Origin: Clostridiales bacterium | GTDB taxonomy: Bacteria > Bacillota > Clostridia > Lachnospirales > Lachnospiraceae | Length of the DNA stretch: 64,000 bases | NCBI GenBank assembly: GCA_018365455.1 | Contig: JAGZJZ010000005.1 | Location: 62,001-126,000 of the forward strand | Reading direction: 5' to 3' | In this document: positions 7,993-17,629 of the stretch, piece by piece | Layout of the letters: the number at the start of each line of letters is the position of its first letter | Position numbering within the stretch: position 1 is the stretch's first letter | The notes under the pieces: generated by a model | Told to the model about the DNA's origin: nothing | What the model saw: only the letters and a program-made list of their open reading frames with translations | Databases searched by the model: none | Translations under genes and position numbers: made by a program

Positions 7993-10593
7993 ATGAACAT
8001 TAATAAATTTACGCAGAAATCTTTACAGGCAGTGAATGACCTGGAAAAAGTGGCTTATGAATATGGAAATCAGGAAGTTGAGCAGGAGCATTTACTATAT
8101 AGTTTATTAAATCAGGAAGACAGCCTGATTCTCAAATTAATTGAGAAGATGGAAATTAATAAGGAGCATTTTGCCAGAAATCTGGAAAATGCTTTAAACA
8201 AGCGTCCTAAAGTTTCCGGAGGCCAGTTGTTTATGGGTCAGAAACTGAATAAGGTACTGGTCAGTGCGGAAGATGAAGCAAAGGCCATGGGTGATGAGTA
8301 TGTATCTGTGGAGCATTTGTTTCTGGCATTGCTGAAGCATCCAAATGAGGGTGTGAAGGCGTTGTTTCAGGAATACGGGATTACGAGAGACCGCTTCCTG
8401 CAGGCATTGTCAACCGTAAGGGGGAACCAGAGAGTAGTCAGTGATAACCCGGAGGCAACTTATGATACGCTGAATAAATACGGTCAGGATCTGGTGGAGA
8501 AAGCCAGAGACCAGAAACTGGACCCTGTGATTGGACGTGATGGTGAGATCCGAAATGTAGTCCGCATCCTGTCCCGTAAGACAAAGAATAATCCGGTGCT
8601 GATCGGGGAACCGGGTGTAGGTAAAACCGCAGTTGTGGAAGGACTGGCGCAGCGTATCGTCCGGGGAGATGTACCGGAAGGCTTAAAAGATAAGAAGATA
8701 TTCTCCCTGGATATGGGAGCACTGGTAGCAGGTGCCAAGTACCGCGGGGAATTTGAAGAGCGATTGAAAGCCGTATTGGAAGAAGTGAAAAAAAGCGAAG
8801 GACAGATTATTCTGTTTATCGATGAACTTCATCTGATTGTGGGTGCCGGCAAGACGGATGGTGCAATGGATGCCGGAAATATGTTAAAACCAATGCTGGC
8901 AAGAGGAGAACTTCATTGTATCGGTGCAACCACTCTGGATGAATACCGCAAGTATATTGAAAAAGATGCCGCTCTGGAACGTCGTTTCCAGCCGGTAATG
9001 GTAGATGAACCAACGGTAGAAGATACTATCTCCATATTAAGGGGATTAAAAGAGCGCTACGAGGTGTACCATGGAGTAAAAATTACGGACAGTGCGTTAG
9101 TTGCTGCCGCAACCCTGTCCCATCGATATATATCAGACCGTTTTTTACCGGATAAAGCCATTGACCTGGTGGATGAAGCCTGTGCACTGATCAAGACGGA
9201 GCTGGACTCCATGCCGGCAGAGCTGGATGAACTTCAGAGAAAGATCATGCAGATGGAAATAGAAGAAGCTGCATTGAAGAAAGAGACTGATAAATTAAGT
9301 CAGGACCGTTTGGAGAACCTGCAAAAAGAACTTGCGGAGCTGCGGGATGATTTCAGCAGTAAGAAAGCGCAGTGGGATAATGAAAAGCATTCCGTTGAAA
9401 ATTTATCAAGCCTGCGTGAGCAGATCGAAAATCTAAACAAAGAAATTGAAATGGCGCAAAGGGATTATAACCTGAACCGTGCGGCTGAGCTGCAGTATGG
9501 AGAACTTCCAAAGCTTCAGGATCAGTTAAGCATTGAGGAAGAGAGGGTGAAGAGCCAGGAGCTGGCACTGGTTCATGAAAGCGTAACGGATGAAGAGATT
9601 GCCAGGATTATTTCCAGATGGACCGGAATCCCGGTTGTCAAACTGACGGAAGGTGAACGAAGCAAGATCCTGGGTCTGGACGAAGAACTGCATCACAGAG
9701 TGATTGGACAGGATGATGGAGTCACCAAAGTAACCGATGCCATTATCCGATCAAAAGCAGGAATTAAAGATCCCACCAAACCCATCGGTTCCTTCCTGTT
9801 CCTGGGACCAACCGGTGTGGGTAAGACGGAACTTGCGAAAGCCCTTGCGGCAAGCCTGTTTGATGATGAGCAGAACATGGTGCGGATTGATATGAGTGAA
9901 TATATGGAGAAATACTCCGTTTCCAGATTGATCGGAGCACCTCCGGGATATGTGGGCTATGAAGAGGGCGGGCAGTTGACAGAGGCAGTGCGTAGAAAAC
10001 CGTATTCAGTTGTTCTGTTTGATGAAATTGAAAAAGCACATCCCGATGTATTCAATGTGCTGCTTCAGGTATTAGACGATGGGCGTATTACCGATTCCCA
10101 GGGAAGAACTGTTGACTTTAAAAATACCATCTTAATTATGACATCCAATATAGGTTCGGCTTATCTTCTGGAAGGTATTAATGAACAGGGCGAGGTCAAT
10201 GAACAAAGCGAAGAGATGGTAATGAATGACCTGCGTAATCATTTCCGTCCGGAATTCTTAAACCGGCTGGATGAGATCATTATGTTTAAGCCTTTGACGA
10301 AATCTGATATTGGAAGCATTGTAACACTTATGATGGCTGACCTGAATAAACGTCTGGCTGACCAGGAAATCCGTCTGGAGTTGACAGATGATGCAAAAGA
10401 ATATATTATAGAAGGCGGTTATGACCCGATCTACGGGGCAAGACCATTAAAAAGATTTTTACAGAAGAATGTGGAGACACTGGCAGCGAAGTTAATTCTC
10501 TCCGGCAGCGTAGGAGCAGAAGATATTATCGTGCTGGATGTTGAAAATGACCAGCTTGCTGCACATGTAAAAGTGACTGGTGAAGTAATGTAA
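7993..10593 (+). CDS. clpB: ATP-dependent disaggregase ClpB
   Basis: Hsp100 disaggregase, about 866 aa, that works with DnaK to pull proteins out of aggregates in the cytoplasm. Domains in order are the Clp_N repeat (about 1-145), the first AAA+ module with Walker A GEPGVGKT, a long coiled-coil middle domain (about 400-520), the second AAA+ module with Walker A GPTGVGKT and Walker [12 protein letters not shown], and the ClpB small domain. The middle domain separates it from ClpA/ClpC. GGAGGT at 7981-7986 suits the ATG at 7993 better than the ATG at 7987, which it would touch. Confidence 0.97.
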   Translation: MNINKFTQKSLQAVNDLEKVAYEYGNQEVEQEHLLYSLLNQEDSLILKLIEKMEINKEHFARNLENALNKRPKVSGGQLFMGQKLNKVLVSAEDEAKAMGDEYVSVEHLFLALLKHPNEGVKALFQEYGITRDRFLQALSTVRGNQRVVSDNPEATYDTLNKYGQDLVEKARDQKLDPVIGRDGEIRNVVRILSRKTKNNPVLIGEPGVGKTAVVEGLAQRIVRGDVPEGLKDKKIFSLDMGALVAGAKYRGEFEERLKAVLEEVKKSEGQIILFIDELHLIVGAGKTDGAMDAGNMLKPMLARGELHCIGATTLDEYRKYIEKDAALERRFQPVMVDEPTVEDTISILRGLKERYEVYHGVKITDSALVAAATLSHRYISDRFLPDKAIDLVDEACALIKTELDSMPAELDELQRKIMQMEIEEAALKKETDKLSQDRLENLQKELAELRDDFSSKKAQWDNEKHSVENLSSLREQIENLNKEIEMAQRDYNLNRAAELQYGELPKLQDQLSIEEERVKSQELALVHESVTDEEIARIISRWTGIPVVKLTEGERSKILGLDEELHHRVIGQDDGVTKVTDAIIRSKAGIKDPTKPIGSFLFLGPTGVGKTELAKALAASLFDDEQNMVRIDMSEYMEKYSVSRLIGAPPGYVGYEEGGQLTEAVRRKPYSVVLFDEIEKAHPDVFNVLLQVLDDGRITDSQGRTVDFKNTILIMTSNIGSAYLLEGINEQGEVNEQSEEMVMNDLRNHFRPEFLNRLDEIIMFKPLTKSDIGSIVTLMMADLNKRLADQEIRLELTDDAKEYIIEGGYDPIYGARPLKRFLQKNVETLAAKLILSGSVGAEDIIVLDVENDQLAAHVKVTGEVM

Positions 10594-10615
10594 TATTCTC
10601 TGGCAGAGGTACAAA

Positions 10616-10789
10616 ATGATTCCAAATGACCCATTTATACTGTTAAGCTACGTAAATACACAACTAAGGGATTTTTACCCAACCCTGGAAGAAATGTGTA
10701 AGAGCCTGAGCTTAAAAGAGGAAGAACTGATAAAAAAATTAGAAAACATCGATTATTACTACGATGCCGACTTGAATCAGTTTGCTTAA
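10616..10789 (+). CDS. Small DUF4250-type protein
   Basis: A 57-aa open frame beginning MIPNDPFILLSYVNTQLRDF, in a spot otherwise empty of genes. GAGGT lies 5 bases before the ATG. The sequence matches what I know of the DUF4250 family of small acidic Clostridia proteins (MIPNDP..LLS.VN..LRD.Y..L..LC). It starts 23 bases after the clpB stop and precedes a terminator, so it is probably co-transcribed with clpB. Function unknown; the predicted helical segment KEEELIKKLENIDYYYD looks like a small HTH-like fold, which is inference only. Confidence 0.8.
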   Translation: MIPNDPFILLSYVNTQLRDFYPTLEEMCKSLSLKEEELIKKLENIDYYYDADLNQFA

Positions 10790-10806
10790 AAGAAAAGTAA
10801 TGCAAG

Positions 10807-10839
10807 AGAAATCCGTCGTATTCCGTCGGATTTCTTTTA
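10807..10839 (+). terminator. Intrinsic terminator after clpB and the DUF4250 gene
   Basis: AGAAATCCG (10807-10815) pairs with CGGATTTCT (10827-10835), followed by a T-rich tract. Confidence 0.85.
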
Positions 10840-10954
10840 TTTCATTAGAGCAATCCACAAAACCAGTTTTCTCAGACTTTTTTATAAAAGTCCTATATTT
10901 TTCTCTTTACATCATGTATAATATTCTTTATATGTTATAAAAAGGAGAAGAATC

Positions 10955-11536
10955 ATGCAAAAAGAAGAAAGAAGAAAAATAAGGAAGAAAATTACGATTG
11001 CTTCTATTGTACTGCTGCTTGCGATGGTAGCATTTTTACTCTACGTAGGATTTAGCAAGCAGGTTCCTCAGATTGTATTTTATGGAGCAATTGCCATTTT
11101 CCTGGTTATCTATTGGGTGCTGCTGGATGTGGTAGAGCCAAGGCTGTTACATGAGCTGGACGGAATTTCCGAGGACCGCAAGAGAGCATATTATAAATAT
11201 GCGGGAACAGATCTTGTGGGATATGCAGGCATCGCATTTTTCATTTTCAACATCGGCAATGCCGGCAGTGTAGGCTTAGTTGGTGCAGTTATTTATGTCC
11301 TCAGTATCAGCCTGAAGAAAAAATTCCGGGATGAATTCACCGGTGTAAACCTTCAGAATGAAGCAGAAGCGCAGGAGCATACAGAAACCGCCGAAACACC
11401 GGATGAGATTGAAGACCTGAGCGGTCAGGAAGAATCAGATGTGGAAGCAGTGGAAGAGCTGGGCGGACAGGCAGAATCAGATGTGGAAGCAGTGGAAGAC
11501 TTATCAGAAGAGACAGCGGATTCCGGGCAGAAATAA
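10955..11536 (+). CDS. Membrane protein with acidic repeat tail
   Basis: Not recognised. 193 aa with about three hydrophobic segments in residues 10-115 and then a strongly acidic C-terminal tail. The tail contains an imperfect repeat, ESDVEAVEEL then ESDVEAVEDL, caused by a direct DNA repeat around 11431-11505. AAGGAG precedes the ATG, and TATAAT occurs 38 bases upstream. The tail is probably cytoplasmic and disordered. The response regulator gene begins 21 bases later, so the two could be co-transcribed. Confidence 0.75.
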   Translation: MQKEERRKIRKKITIASIVLLLAMVAFLLYVGFSKQVPQIVFYGAIAIFLVIYWVLLDVVEPRLLHELDGISEDRKRAYYKYAGTDLVGYAGIAFFIFNIGNAGSVGLVGAVIYVLSISLKKKFRDEFTGVNLQNEAEAQEHTETAETPDEIEDLSGQEESDVEAVEELGGQAESDVEAVEDLSEETADSGQK

Positions 11537-11557
11537 ACAGAATTTGAGGCGTATAGC

Positions 11558-13153
11558 ATGTATACATTGTTAATCGTAGATGATGAACCCTTGGTAAGGA
11601 ATGCAATAAGTACGATTATAGACTGGGATTCTATTGGATTTACAACAATTTACCAGGCGGAGGATGGCCTGGAAGCCCTTGAAATATGCCGTAAGCATCA
11701 GATACATCTGGTACTTACGGATATTGTTATGCCATTTATGGATGGATTGGAGCTGTCGAAGGCATTAAGTGAAGAATTTCCGGAGATTCACGTGGTGGTA
11801 TTGACTGGGCACGAGGACTTCGAATATGCCAAACAATCGGTGGATCTGGGTGTGAAGAATTATATTTTAAAGCCCGTTGGGGCGTCCACGCTTTATACAA
11901 AAATGAAAGAAATCTGTAAAAAACTCAATATAGAAGCATCTCAAAAGCAGTATATTGCAAAAATGAAATTGCAGATCCATCAAAGTATGCCGGCGCTGCA
12001 GGAAAAATTTTTATATACCATGGTATGTACCCAATACGGACAGTCGGATCATTTAGAAGACCGAATCCTATCCCTTGAGATTCCCCTCCATTCAGAGCGT
12101 TATATGGTAGGAATCGTGGAGGCAGATCTGACCAAAGCAGCCAATTCCGATATAGAGTTATTTGTATTTACAGAAAAAAATATCACCCAGGACTGTATTG
12201 GCAGCCAGCATTGTATTTTTGATGATAACAATAATAAGGTTATCATTGTCTTTAATCTGGATTCTTTTGGAGATGACGGACATTTTATCGCATACAGTAC
12301 CCTGCAGGTTATTCAAAAGGCAGTCACTGCGGTACTAAAAGTAAATACTACCTGTGCATTGGGGTCTGAGGTCAGCAAACTCAAAGACCTGTACCATTCT
12401 TATCATGAAGCAAGTACGGCTCTCGACTGTAAATATTCTCTGGGTGCCAATAAAGTATATGACATCAGTGATCTTGATTACATCGAAAAGGCTTTTTTTT
12501 ATCCCTTTCAAGGGATTAAGGATTTGATTTACAGCATCAAATTTTTACAAAGGGAAGATATTGAGAAATCTATGGCGGGGATTTATGATGAACTGCTCCG
12601 ATCAAAAACACTCTCCAGTTCCAATATTAAAATGGTTTTTATCGAAATGATTACATCTCTTTTAAAAGAATTATCCGGTGTGCGCCAGGTGTCAAAGGAT
12701 GTGTGGGGGGAAGGATTTGCTCTTTACAACGAGCTTGAGGACATGTCTTCTTCAGAAGAGATTCTAAAAAAACTTCTGACATTTTCTATAAAAGTATCTC
12801 AGGAACTGCAGCAGCTTCAGTCCAACAGCGGTCAGATGATCATCCAAAATGCCAAAGATTATATTGGCACCCATTATGGCGAAGAGGAATTATCCTTAAG
12901 CTTAGTTGCAGAACATGTATCGGTCAGTACCGGATATTTAAGCGGACTGTTTAAAAAAGAAGCCAAGATAAATTTTGTGGAGTACCTTACCAATATACGT
13001 ATGGAAAAAGCGATGGAACTGATCCGCAATACGGATAAAAAGACGTATGAGATCGCTTATGAGACCGGATTTTCCAATCCACATTATTTTAGCGTATCCT
13101 TTAAAAAATATTCCGGTATGTCTCCCTCAGATTTTCGTAGTAAGCACAGGTAA
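11558..13153 (+). CDS. Response regulator, AraC output domain
   Basis: YesN-type regulator of 531 aa. The receiver domain has DD at 8-9, phospho-acceptor Asp55 in LTDIVMPFMDG and Lys in LKPVG. The C-terminal AraC domain (about 430-531) carries two HTH motifs (LVAEHVSVSTGYLSGLFKKEAK and a second ending YSGMSPSDFR). The kinase gene follows 51 bases later and a binding-protein gene after that; together they look like the sensing arm of the RbsABC-type importer downstream. Confidence 0.94.
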   Translation: MYTLLIVDDEPLVRNAISTIIDWDSIGFTTIYQAEDGLEALEICRKHQIHLVLTDIVMPFMDGLELSKALSEEFPEIHVVVLTGHEDFEYAKQSVDLGVKNYILKPVGASTLYTKMKEICKKLNIEASQKQYIAKMKLQIHQSMPALQEKFLYTMVCTQYGQSDHLEDRILSLEIPLHSERYMVGIVEADLTKAANSDIELFVFTEKNITQDCIGSQHCIFDDNNNKVIIVFNLDSFGDDGHFIAYSTLQVIQKAVTAVLKVNTTCALGSEVSKLKDLYHSYHEASTALDCKYSLGANKVYDISDLDYIEKAFFYPFQGIKDLIYSIKFLQREDIEKSMAGIYDELLRSKTLSSSNIKMVFIEMITSLLKELSGVRQVSKDVWGEGFALYNELEDMSSSEEILKKLLTFSIKVSQELQQLQSNSGQMIIQNAKDYIGTHYGEEELSLSLVAEHVSVSTGYLSGLFKKEAKINFVEYLTNIRMEKAMELIRNTDKKTYEIAYETGFSNPHYFSVSFKKYSGMSPSDFRSKHR

Positions 13154-13204
13154 ATTTTTCAATAGCAAAAAGAAAGATAACGGATATTCCAGGAGGCATT
13201 TGTC

Positions 13205-15019
13205 TTGCAGGAGAAAACAACATTTCAGAAAATAAAACATCGCTATGAATACATGGGGATAAAGAATAAAACACTGCTGCAGGTATTTGCTGTGGTGATT
13301 TTCTTTATGCTGATTTTCATAGGGATGTTTTTATTTATATTTACAAAGAAAATCGAATCGGATAATGTGACTTATTCCAGGCAGCTGCTGCAAAATGCCA
13401 ATAAACGTCTGGAAAATTATTTTGATGAAATAGCATCCATCGCAAATGAAGCAAATTATAACTATTATCTGCAGAATTATCTGATCGCGGAAAAAGACAA
13501 TGCGGAAGGGTACAGTAATCTGACCAATGCCAAGAGTATGCAGGATTATGAAATGAGTTCCAAAGTTTTTAATTCATCCCTGAACAGCCGCACAGACGTC
13601 ACATCTCTGATGATTTTTGGAAAAAAGAGTCTGCTGCTGCACAAAAGCATTTATGAATTCTGGTCCGTAGTTCAGGATTATGCGTCCTATTCCTGGTATC
13701 AGAAAGCGTTAGAGTCACCTAATACGTCCGTAATCACCGGACCCATGCAACACGAATTCCTGAAAGACAACACGGAACAGACCATTTCTTTGAGCAGGAG
13801 AATCAGCAGCTATGAAGACGGCAGTTTTTTAGGCGTGATTCTGATAGACTTAAACCTGAATAAAATCGCGGAAATATTTGAGTCTTTTTATGCAACTGGG
13901 GAAGGGACTTTGTGTATTCTAAATGATCAGGGACAGATTGTCTATCCGATGAATTATAATAAGATTACGCCGCAGCTGCTTGAGAAGATGAACAGTATGG
14001 AAAAGGACAATTTTATTGCCCGGATCGATCAGGAAGAATATCAGGTAGTGACAGCTACATTCGAAAAAGCAGACTGGAAAGTCCTCTCCCTGACATCAAC
14101 CGGACAGCTAAAAGAATCCATGTACGATACCCTTGGAATCGTAATTGCGGCAATTGTGCTGGTGATGGTCATTCTGGGTGTTGCACTCAGCAGAATACTA
14201 ACCGGGGTGGTAAATCCTATTCTCCGTCTGAAAGGTCATATTGACCTGGCGGATGAAGGACACCTGAGTGAAAGGGCGGAGATTCTGAACCACAATGAGA
14301 CAGGTGCGCTGTCTAAGAGCTTTAACAAGATGCTGGACCGTATCGAAAATCTTATGGGGGAAGTTGTAAATGAGCAGGAGGAGAAGCGGAAATACGAGCT
14401 GCAGGCATTACAGGCACAGATTAATCCCCATTTTCTGTATAACACCCTGGATTCTATCATTTGGATGGCTGAGGCTAAGAACTCCGATGTAGTGCCAATG
14501 ACAGAAGCTTTGGCAAAATTATTTCGTATTTCGCTGAATAAGGGCAATGAGTTTATCCGTATAGAAGATGAGATGGAGCATGTACGCAATTATCTGGTTA
14601 TTCAGAGTATGCGGTATACGGATAAGTTTACTTATCATATAGAAATAAACGATGAGGTCCGGTACTGCAAGACCATTAAATTAATTGTACAGCCCATAGT
14701 AGAAAACAGCATTTATCATGGAATTAAGAAAAAAAGAGGTAAGGGCAGGATTGACATTCTGGCATGCAGGAAGAATGAGAAACTCTGTATCCGTGTCCGG
14801 GATGACGGAAATGGTATGAACGAGGAAACCTGTCAGGCTATACTGACGAAAGATTCCAAATTTGAAAACACTAGCGGATCCGGGATCGGAGTGAAAAATG
14901 TAAATGAGCGCATTCAGCTGTACTTTGGTAAAGAGTATGGGCTGCGTTATACCAGCGTCCTGGGAGAAGGAACAACTGCGGAACTGATCTTACCTGTGAT
15001 AGAAGAAACAATAGGTTAA
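13205..15019 (+). CDS. YesM-type sensor histidine kinase
   Basis: Sensor kinase of 604 aa from a TTG start; AGGAGG lies 8 bases upstream, and the next in-frame ATG (13253) lacks such a site. Membrane segments lie near residues 27-50 and 310-335 and enclose a Cache-like extracytoplasmic domain. HAMP follows, then the His motif in QAQINPHFLYNTLDS, the N-box IVQPIVENSIYHGI and the GSGIGVKNVNERI G-box. Its gene is followed after 14 bases by a lone sugar-binding lipoprotein, so the extracytoplasmic domain probably reads the binding protein rather than free sugar (inference from XylFII-LytS-like three-component systems). Confidence 0.94.
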   Translation: MQEKTTFQKIKHRYEYMGIKNKTLLQVFAVVIFFMLIFIGMFLFIFTKKIESDNVTYSRQLLQNANKRLENYFDEIASIANEANYNYYLQNYLIAEKDNAEGYSNLTNAKSMQDYEMSSKVFNSSLNSRTDVTSLMIFGKKSLLLHKSIYEFWSVVQDYASYSWYQKALESPNTSVITGPMQHEFLKDNTEQTISLSRRISSYEDGSFLGVILIDLNLNKIAEIFESFYATGEGTLCILNDQGQIVYPMNYNKITPQLLEKMNSMEKDNFIARIDQEEYQVVTATFEKADWKVLSLTSTGQLKESMYDTLGIVIAAIVLVMVILGVALSRILTGVVNPILRLKGHIDLADEGHLSERAEILNHNETGALSKSFNKMLDRIENLMGEVVNEQEEKRKYELQALQAQINPHFLYNTLDSIIWMAEAKNSDVVPMTEALAKLFRISLNKGNEFIRIEDEMEHVRNYLVIQSMRYTDKFTYHIEINDEVRYCKTIKLIVQPIVENSIYHGIKKKRGKGRIDILACRKNEKLCIRVRDDGNGMNEETCQAILTKDSKFENTSGSGIGVKNVNERIQLYFGKEYGLRYTSVLGEGTTAELILPVIEETIG

Positions 15020-15033
15020 AGGAGGCAGAGAAA

Positions 15034-16083
15034 ATGAAAAAATGTGTCATATCCCTGATAATCTGCCTGCTGTTGTTGCTTACAGGATGCAGCGGATTTA
15101 CGCAAAAGGGAAAAGAAGACCAGCCTTTACAAGGGGAAAGTCAGTCTTTGGATACAGCGAAAACAGAGGAATCCGGTACAGAAGAACCGGTGTCTGAGAA
15201 GTCAGGGATTGTGATAGGAGCAACTCTGGCATCAGAAGATTCCGCGTATTTAAAGACAGTCAGCAAAGCTATGGTCAATGTGGCAAATCAAAAAAAGGTC
15301 ACGCTGGATATCCGGTATGCAAAGTGGAATGAACAGATACAGACAGAACAAATGGATACATTTATTGAACAGAAGGTGGACGTGATTATACTTTGTCCCG
15401 TAAATGCCAAATCCATGCTGACCTCGCTGAAGAGAGCAAAAGCAGCAGGGATTCCGGTGATTAATCTGAATATGAAAGTGGATGCAATGTCTTCGGAATA
15501 TATCAGTACTTATATTGGCGCCAGCAGTTCAGAAGAAGCAGCCCTGGCGGCTGATCTGATGGTTGCCGCTCTTGAAGACGGCGGGAAAATTGCTATTATT
15601 GAGGGAGCGCCCGGAAGCGATCCCCAGGTATACCGCACCCAGACATTCGTAGAACAGATGAACTCCCATCCCCAGTTTGAAATCATCGGCATCGGTAACG
15701 GCAGCTGGAACCGGGAAAAAGCCATGCTGGTAACCATTGATCTACTGCGTAAAAACCCGGATATAAAAGGAATTTTCTGTCACGACAGCAATATGGCATT
15801 AGGAGCCTGGTCAGCGCTTGAGTCCCTGGATAAAACCGATGTTATTCTTATTGGAATTGGAGAAGACCAGGAATTTCTCCAGGCAGTTAAAGACGGAAAG
15901 ATCTACGGTCTTATTACACAGCCGCCGGTATATGAAGGGGCATACAGCATTTACTGTGCCATCGATATCGCAGGCGGAAAAGAATTACGGCCGTGGTATA
16001 AAGACCCGATTCAAACCATCACAAAAGAAAATATTGACAGTTATCAGGATCCTATGGATGAGGAAGAGGCTTCCATGGAGTAG
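15034..16083 (+). CDS. Sugar-binding lipoprotein, probable sensor partner
   Basis: Periplasmic_binding_4 (RbsB-like) protein of 349 aa with lipoprotein signal LLLLLTGCSG and AAAGGAGG 12 bases before the ATG. The binding domain begins at about residue 58 (IVIGATLASEDSAYLKTVSKAM) and keeps family segments such as VDVIILCPVNAKSM and GIFCHDSNMALGAW. It sits directly behind the kinase and is separated from the transporter by a promoter and a terminator hairpin, while the transporter has its own binding protein. That arrangement suggests a sensory rather than a transport role. Confidence 0.88.
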   Translation: MKKCVISLIICLLLLLTGCSGFTQKGKEDQPLQGESQSLDTAKTEESGTEEPVSEKSGIVIGATLASEDSAYLKTVSKAMVNVANQKKVTLDIRYAKWNEQIQTEQMDTFIEQKVDVIILCPVNAKSMLTSLKRAKAAGIPVINLNMKVDAMSSEYISTYIGASSSEEAALAADLMVAALEDGGKIAIIEGAPGSDPQVYRTQTFVEQMNSHPQFEIIGIGNGSWNREKAMLVTIDLLRKNPDIKGIFCHDSNMALGAWSALESLDKTDVILIGIGEDQEFLQAVKDGKIYGLITQPPVYEGAYSIYCAIDIAGGKELRPWYKDPIQTITKENIDSYQDPMDEEEASME

Positions 16084-16084
16084 A

Positions 16085-16160
16085 TAGAAAATACGCTTTC
16101 GTATTATAATGTATAATTTCTGGTATTAAAAAGTACGAACAGTACGAATAATTAAGTCTT
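16085..16160 (+). promoter_or_regulatory. Promoter-like region with direct repeats before the importer
   Basis: Two overlapping -10-like boxes, TATAAT at 16105-16110 and 16112-16117, lie just after the sensor operon. Downstream the 9-mers AGTACGAAC and AGTACGAAT stand side by side near 16132-16149 and could bind the AraC-type regulator or another factor. No clear -35 was found, which fits an activator-dependent promoter. Confidence 0.45.
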
Positions 16161-16201
16161 TAATTAGCATGAACATTGTGAGTCCATGTGAAAATTTCGA
16201 C

Positions 16202-16247
16202 CAATCCCATGAAAAAATTGAATTAATTTTTTCATGGGATTGTTTTA
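16202..16247 (+). terminator. Strong hairpin in the importer leader
   Basis: CAATCCCATGAAAAAATT (16202-16219) pairs perfectly over 18 bp with 16225-16242 around a 5-base loop, and TTTT follows. It can terminate the sensor operon. Because promoter-like boxes lie 90-100 bases upstream, it may also act as an attenuator of the importer mRNA. Confidence 0.85.
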
Positions 16248-16294
16248 TATTAGGAGTGTAGAAAATAGAAAAACAACAAATTGGAGGATATCAA

Positions 16295-17422
16295 ATGAAG
16301 AAGAAAGTTTTAAGCGGATTAATTTGTGCAGCAATGGCAGCAGGAATGCTTGCAGGATGTGGATCATCCGATAAGGGGACAACGGAGGCAGCAGCTACCG
16401 GTTCAACCCAGGCGGCATCTACAGAAGCAGCAGGAGATACTGCGGCAGGCACAGAGGGGGCAGGCAGTGAAGCAGCAGGAGATACTGCGGCAGGCACAGA
16501 GGGGGCAGGCAGTGAAGCAAACGGTGATACAGCTGCAAACGGAGACCTGACCATTGGTTCTGTTATTATGAATACATCTGGTGAATGGTTTGCGGAAGTT
16601 ATCGCGGGACAGGAAGCAGCAGCAAAAGACCTTGGTGTTAAATTCAGTATCGTAAGTTCCGACAACGAAGTATCCAAGGAATCCGATAATGTAGCAACTT
16701 ATGTGGCACAACAGGTAGACGCACTGGTAATCTCACCTCTTTCCGTTGATGCATCTGTAGCGGCAGTGGAAAGTGCAAAGGACGCTTCCATTCCGGTAGT
16801 GAACTGGAATACAACCGTTAATACCGATACACAGGGGTTTGTAGGGGTTTCCAATTACGATCTGGGCGGAAAAACCGGAGAATATGTAAAGGAATACGTG
16901 GAAAAGAATTACCCGGACGGATGCAAGATGGCAATCATCGGAAACAGCAGTTATGAAGTAGGCGTTGAGCGCTGTAAAGGGTTCAAGGATGCGATTAAAG
17001 ATGTAGCAGGACTGGAAGTCGTTGCAGAGCAGGATGCAGAACTGCAGGAAGAAGGACTTGATATTACCGAGCAGATCTTAACAGCAAATCCGGATGTACA
17101 GTTAATCTGGGCATGGAACCAGACTTCACTCTTAGGATGTGTGGCAGCTCTTCAGAACGCAGGAAATCCAGAAGTAGTTGTAATGGGAACGGATATGAGC
17201 GTTGATCTTGCAAAAGATATGCAAAGTGATGCTGTGAAATTACAGGCAATAACAACACAGATGCCTTATGATATCGGATACAAGGCAGTTGAAAATGCAG
17301 TTAAAGCAGCAAAAGGCGAGACCATTGACAAAGAAACTCTGGTTCCTTTAAAAACATACACCAGGGACAATGCACAGGAAGTCCAGACTTATATTGATGA
17401 ACACAAAGATTTAGTAAAATAA
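16295..17422 (+). CDS. RbsB-type sugar-binding lipoprotein
   Basis: Substrate-binding protein of the CUT2 class importer, 375 aa. The signal MKKKVLSGLICAAMAAGMLAGCG has a good lipobox, and GGAGG precedes the ATG. A low-complexity Ala/Gly/Glu/Thr linker (about residues 28-85) contains a perfect 15-residue tandem duplication. The binding domain starts LTIGSVIMNTSGEWFAEVIAG. It is followed by the ATPase and permease genes. The ligand is probably a monosaccharide; the L-rhamnose-mutarotase-like gene in the same locus hints at a 6-deoxyhexose or related sugar. Confidence 0.93.
   Translation: MKKKVLSGLICAAMAAGMLAGCGSSDKGTTEAAATGSTQAASTEAAGDTAAGTEGAGSEAAGDTAAGTEGAGSEANGDTAANGDLTIGSVIMNTSGEWFAEVIAGQEAAAKDLGVKFSIVSSDNEVSKESDNVATYVAQQVDALVISPLSVDASVAAVESAKDASIPVVNWNTTVNTDTQGFVGVSNYDLGGKTGEYVKEYVEKNYPDGCKMAIIGNSSYEVGVERCKGFKDAIKDVAGLEVVAEQDAELQEEGLDITEQILTANPDVQLIWAWNQTSLLGCVAALQNAGNPEVVVMGTDMSVDLAKDMQSDAVKLQAITTQMPYDIGYKAVENAVKAAKGETIDKETLVPLKTYTRDNAQEVQTYIDEHKDLVK
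16427..16516 (+). repeat. Perfect 45-bp tandem duplication in the lipoprotein linker
   Basis: Two exact 45-bp units (16427-16471 and 16472-16516) encode AAGDTAAGTEGAGSE twice. The duplication is in frame and lies between the lipid-anchored Cys and the binding domain, so it changes tether length only. Exact identity suggests a recent or slippage-prone event. Confidence 0.95.
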
Positions 17423-17452
17423 GCTGAGACTGTCAAAATAAAACCAGGAGCT

Positions 17453-17572
17453 TAAGAGCATGTTTGAAAATTCATTCCTGTCATCTGTACGCACAGCTAC
17501 CAGAAGCAATTTTAAAACACGCTTCGGAACGAACACATAGCTGTCAGAAAGCATTTTTCAAATATGCTCTTA
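17453..17572. repeat. Palindromic dispersed repeat element (AGAGCRTRTTT family)
   Basis: The left arm 17453-17486 and the right arm 17539-17572 are inverted copies matching at about 27 of 34 positions, both with the TAAGAGCAT end. A further right-arm-like copy lies at about 17503-17525, so the element looks compound. Related arms occur at 31151-31186 and 56881-56910. It fills the gap between the binding-protein and ATPase genes of one operon and could modulate the mRNA ratio there. It encodes no protein that I can support. Confidence 0.65.
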
Positions 17573-17629
17573 CAAGCTGCTGGGATATCATAAGGAGCAG
17601 GTTAACAAACAGAATAAAAGAAGGCGAAG

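Noticed and set aside
8438..9013. Antisense reading frames inside clpB
   Set aside because: They lie opposite a highly conserved gene, have no ribosome sites and code for low-complexity Pro/Ser/His-rich strings, as expected for shadows.
16291..16677. Antisense frame over the lipoprotein linker
   Set aside because: Its Ala/Pro/Ser repeat comes only from the complementary strand of the 45-bp duplication.
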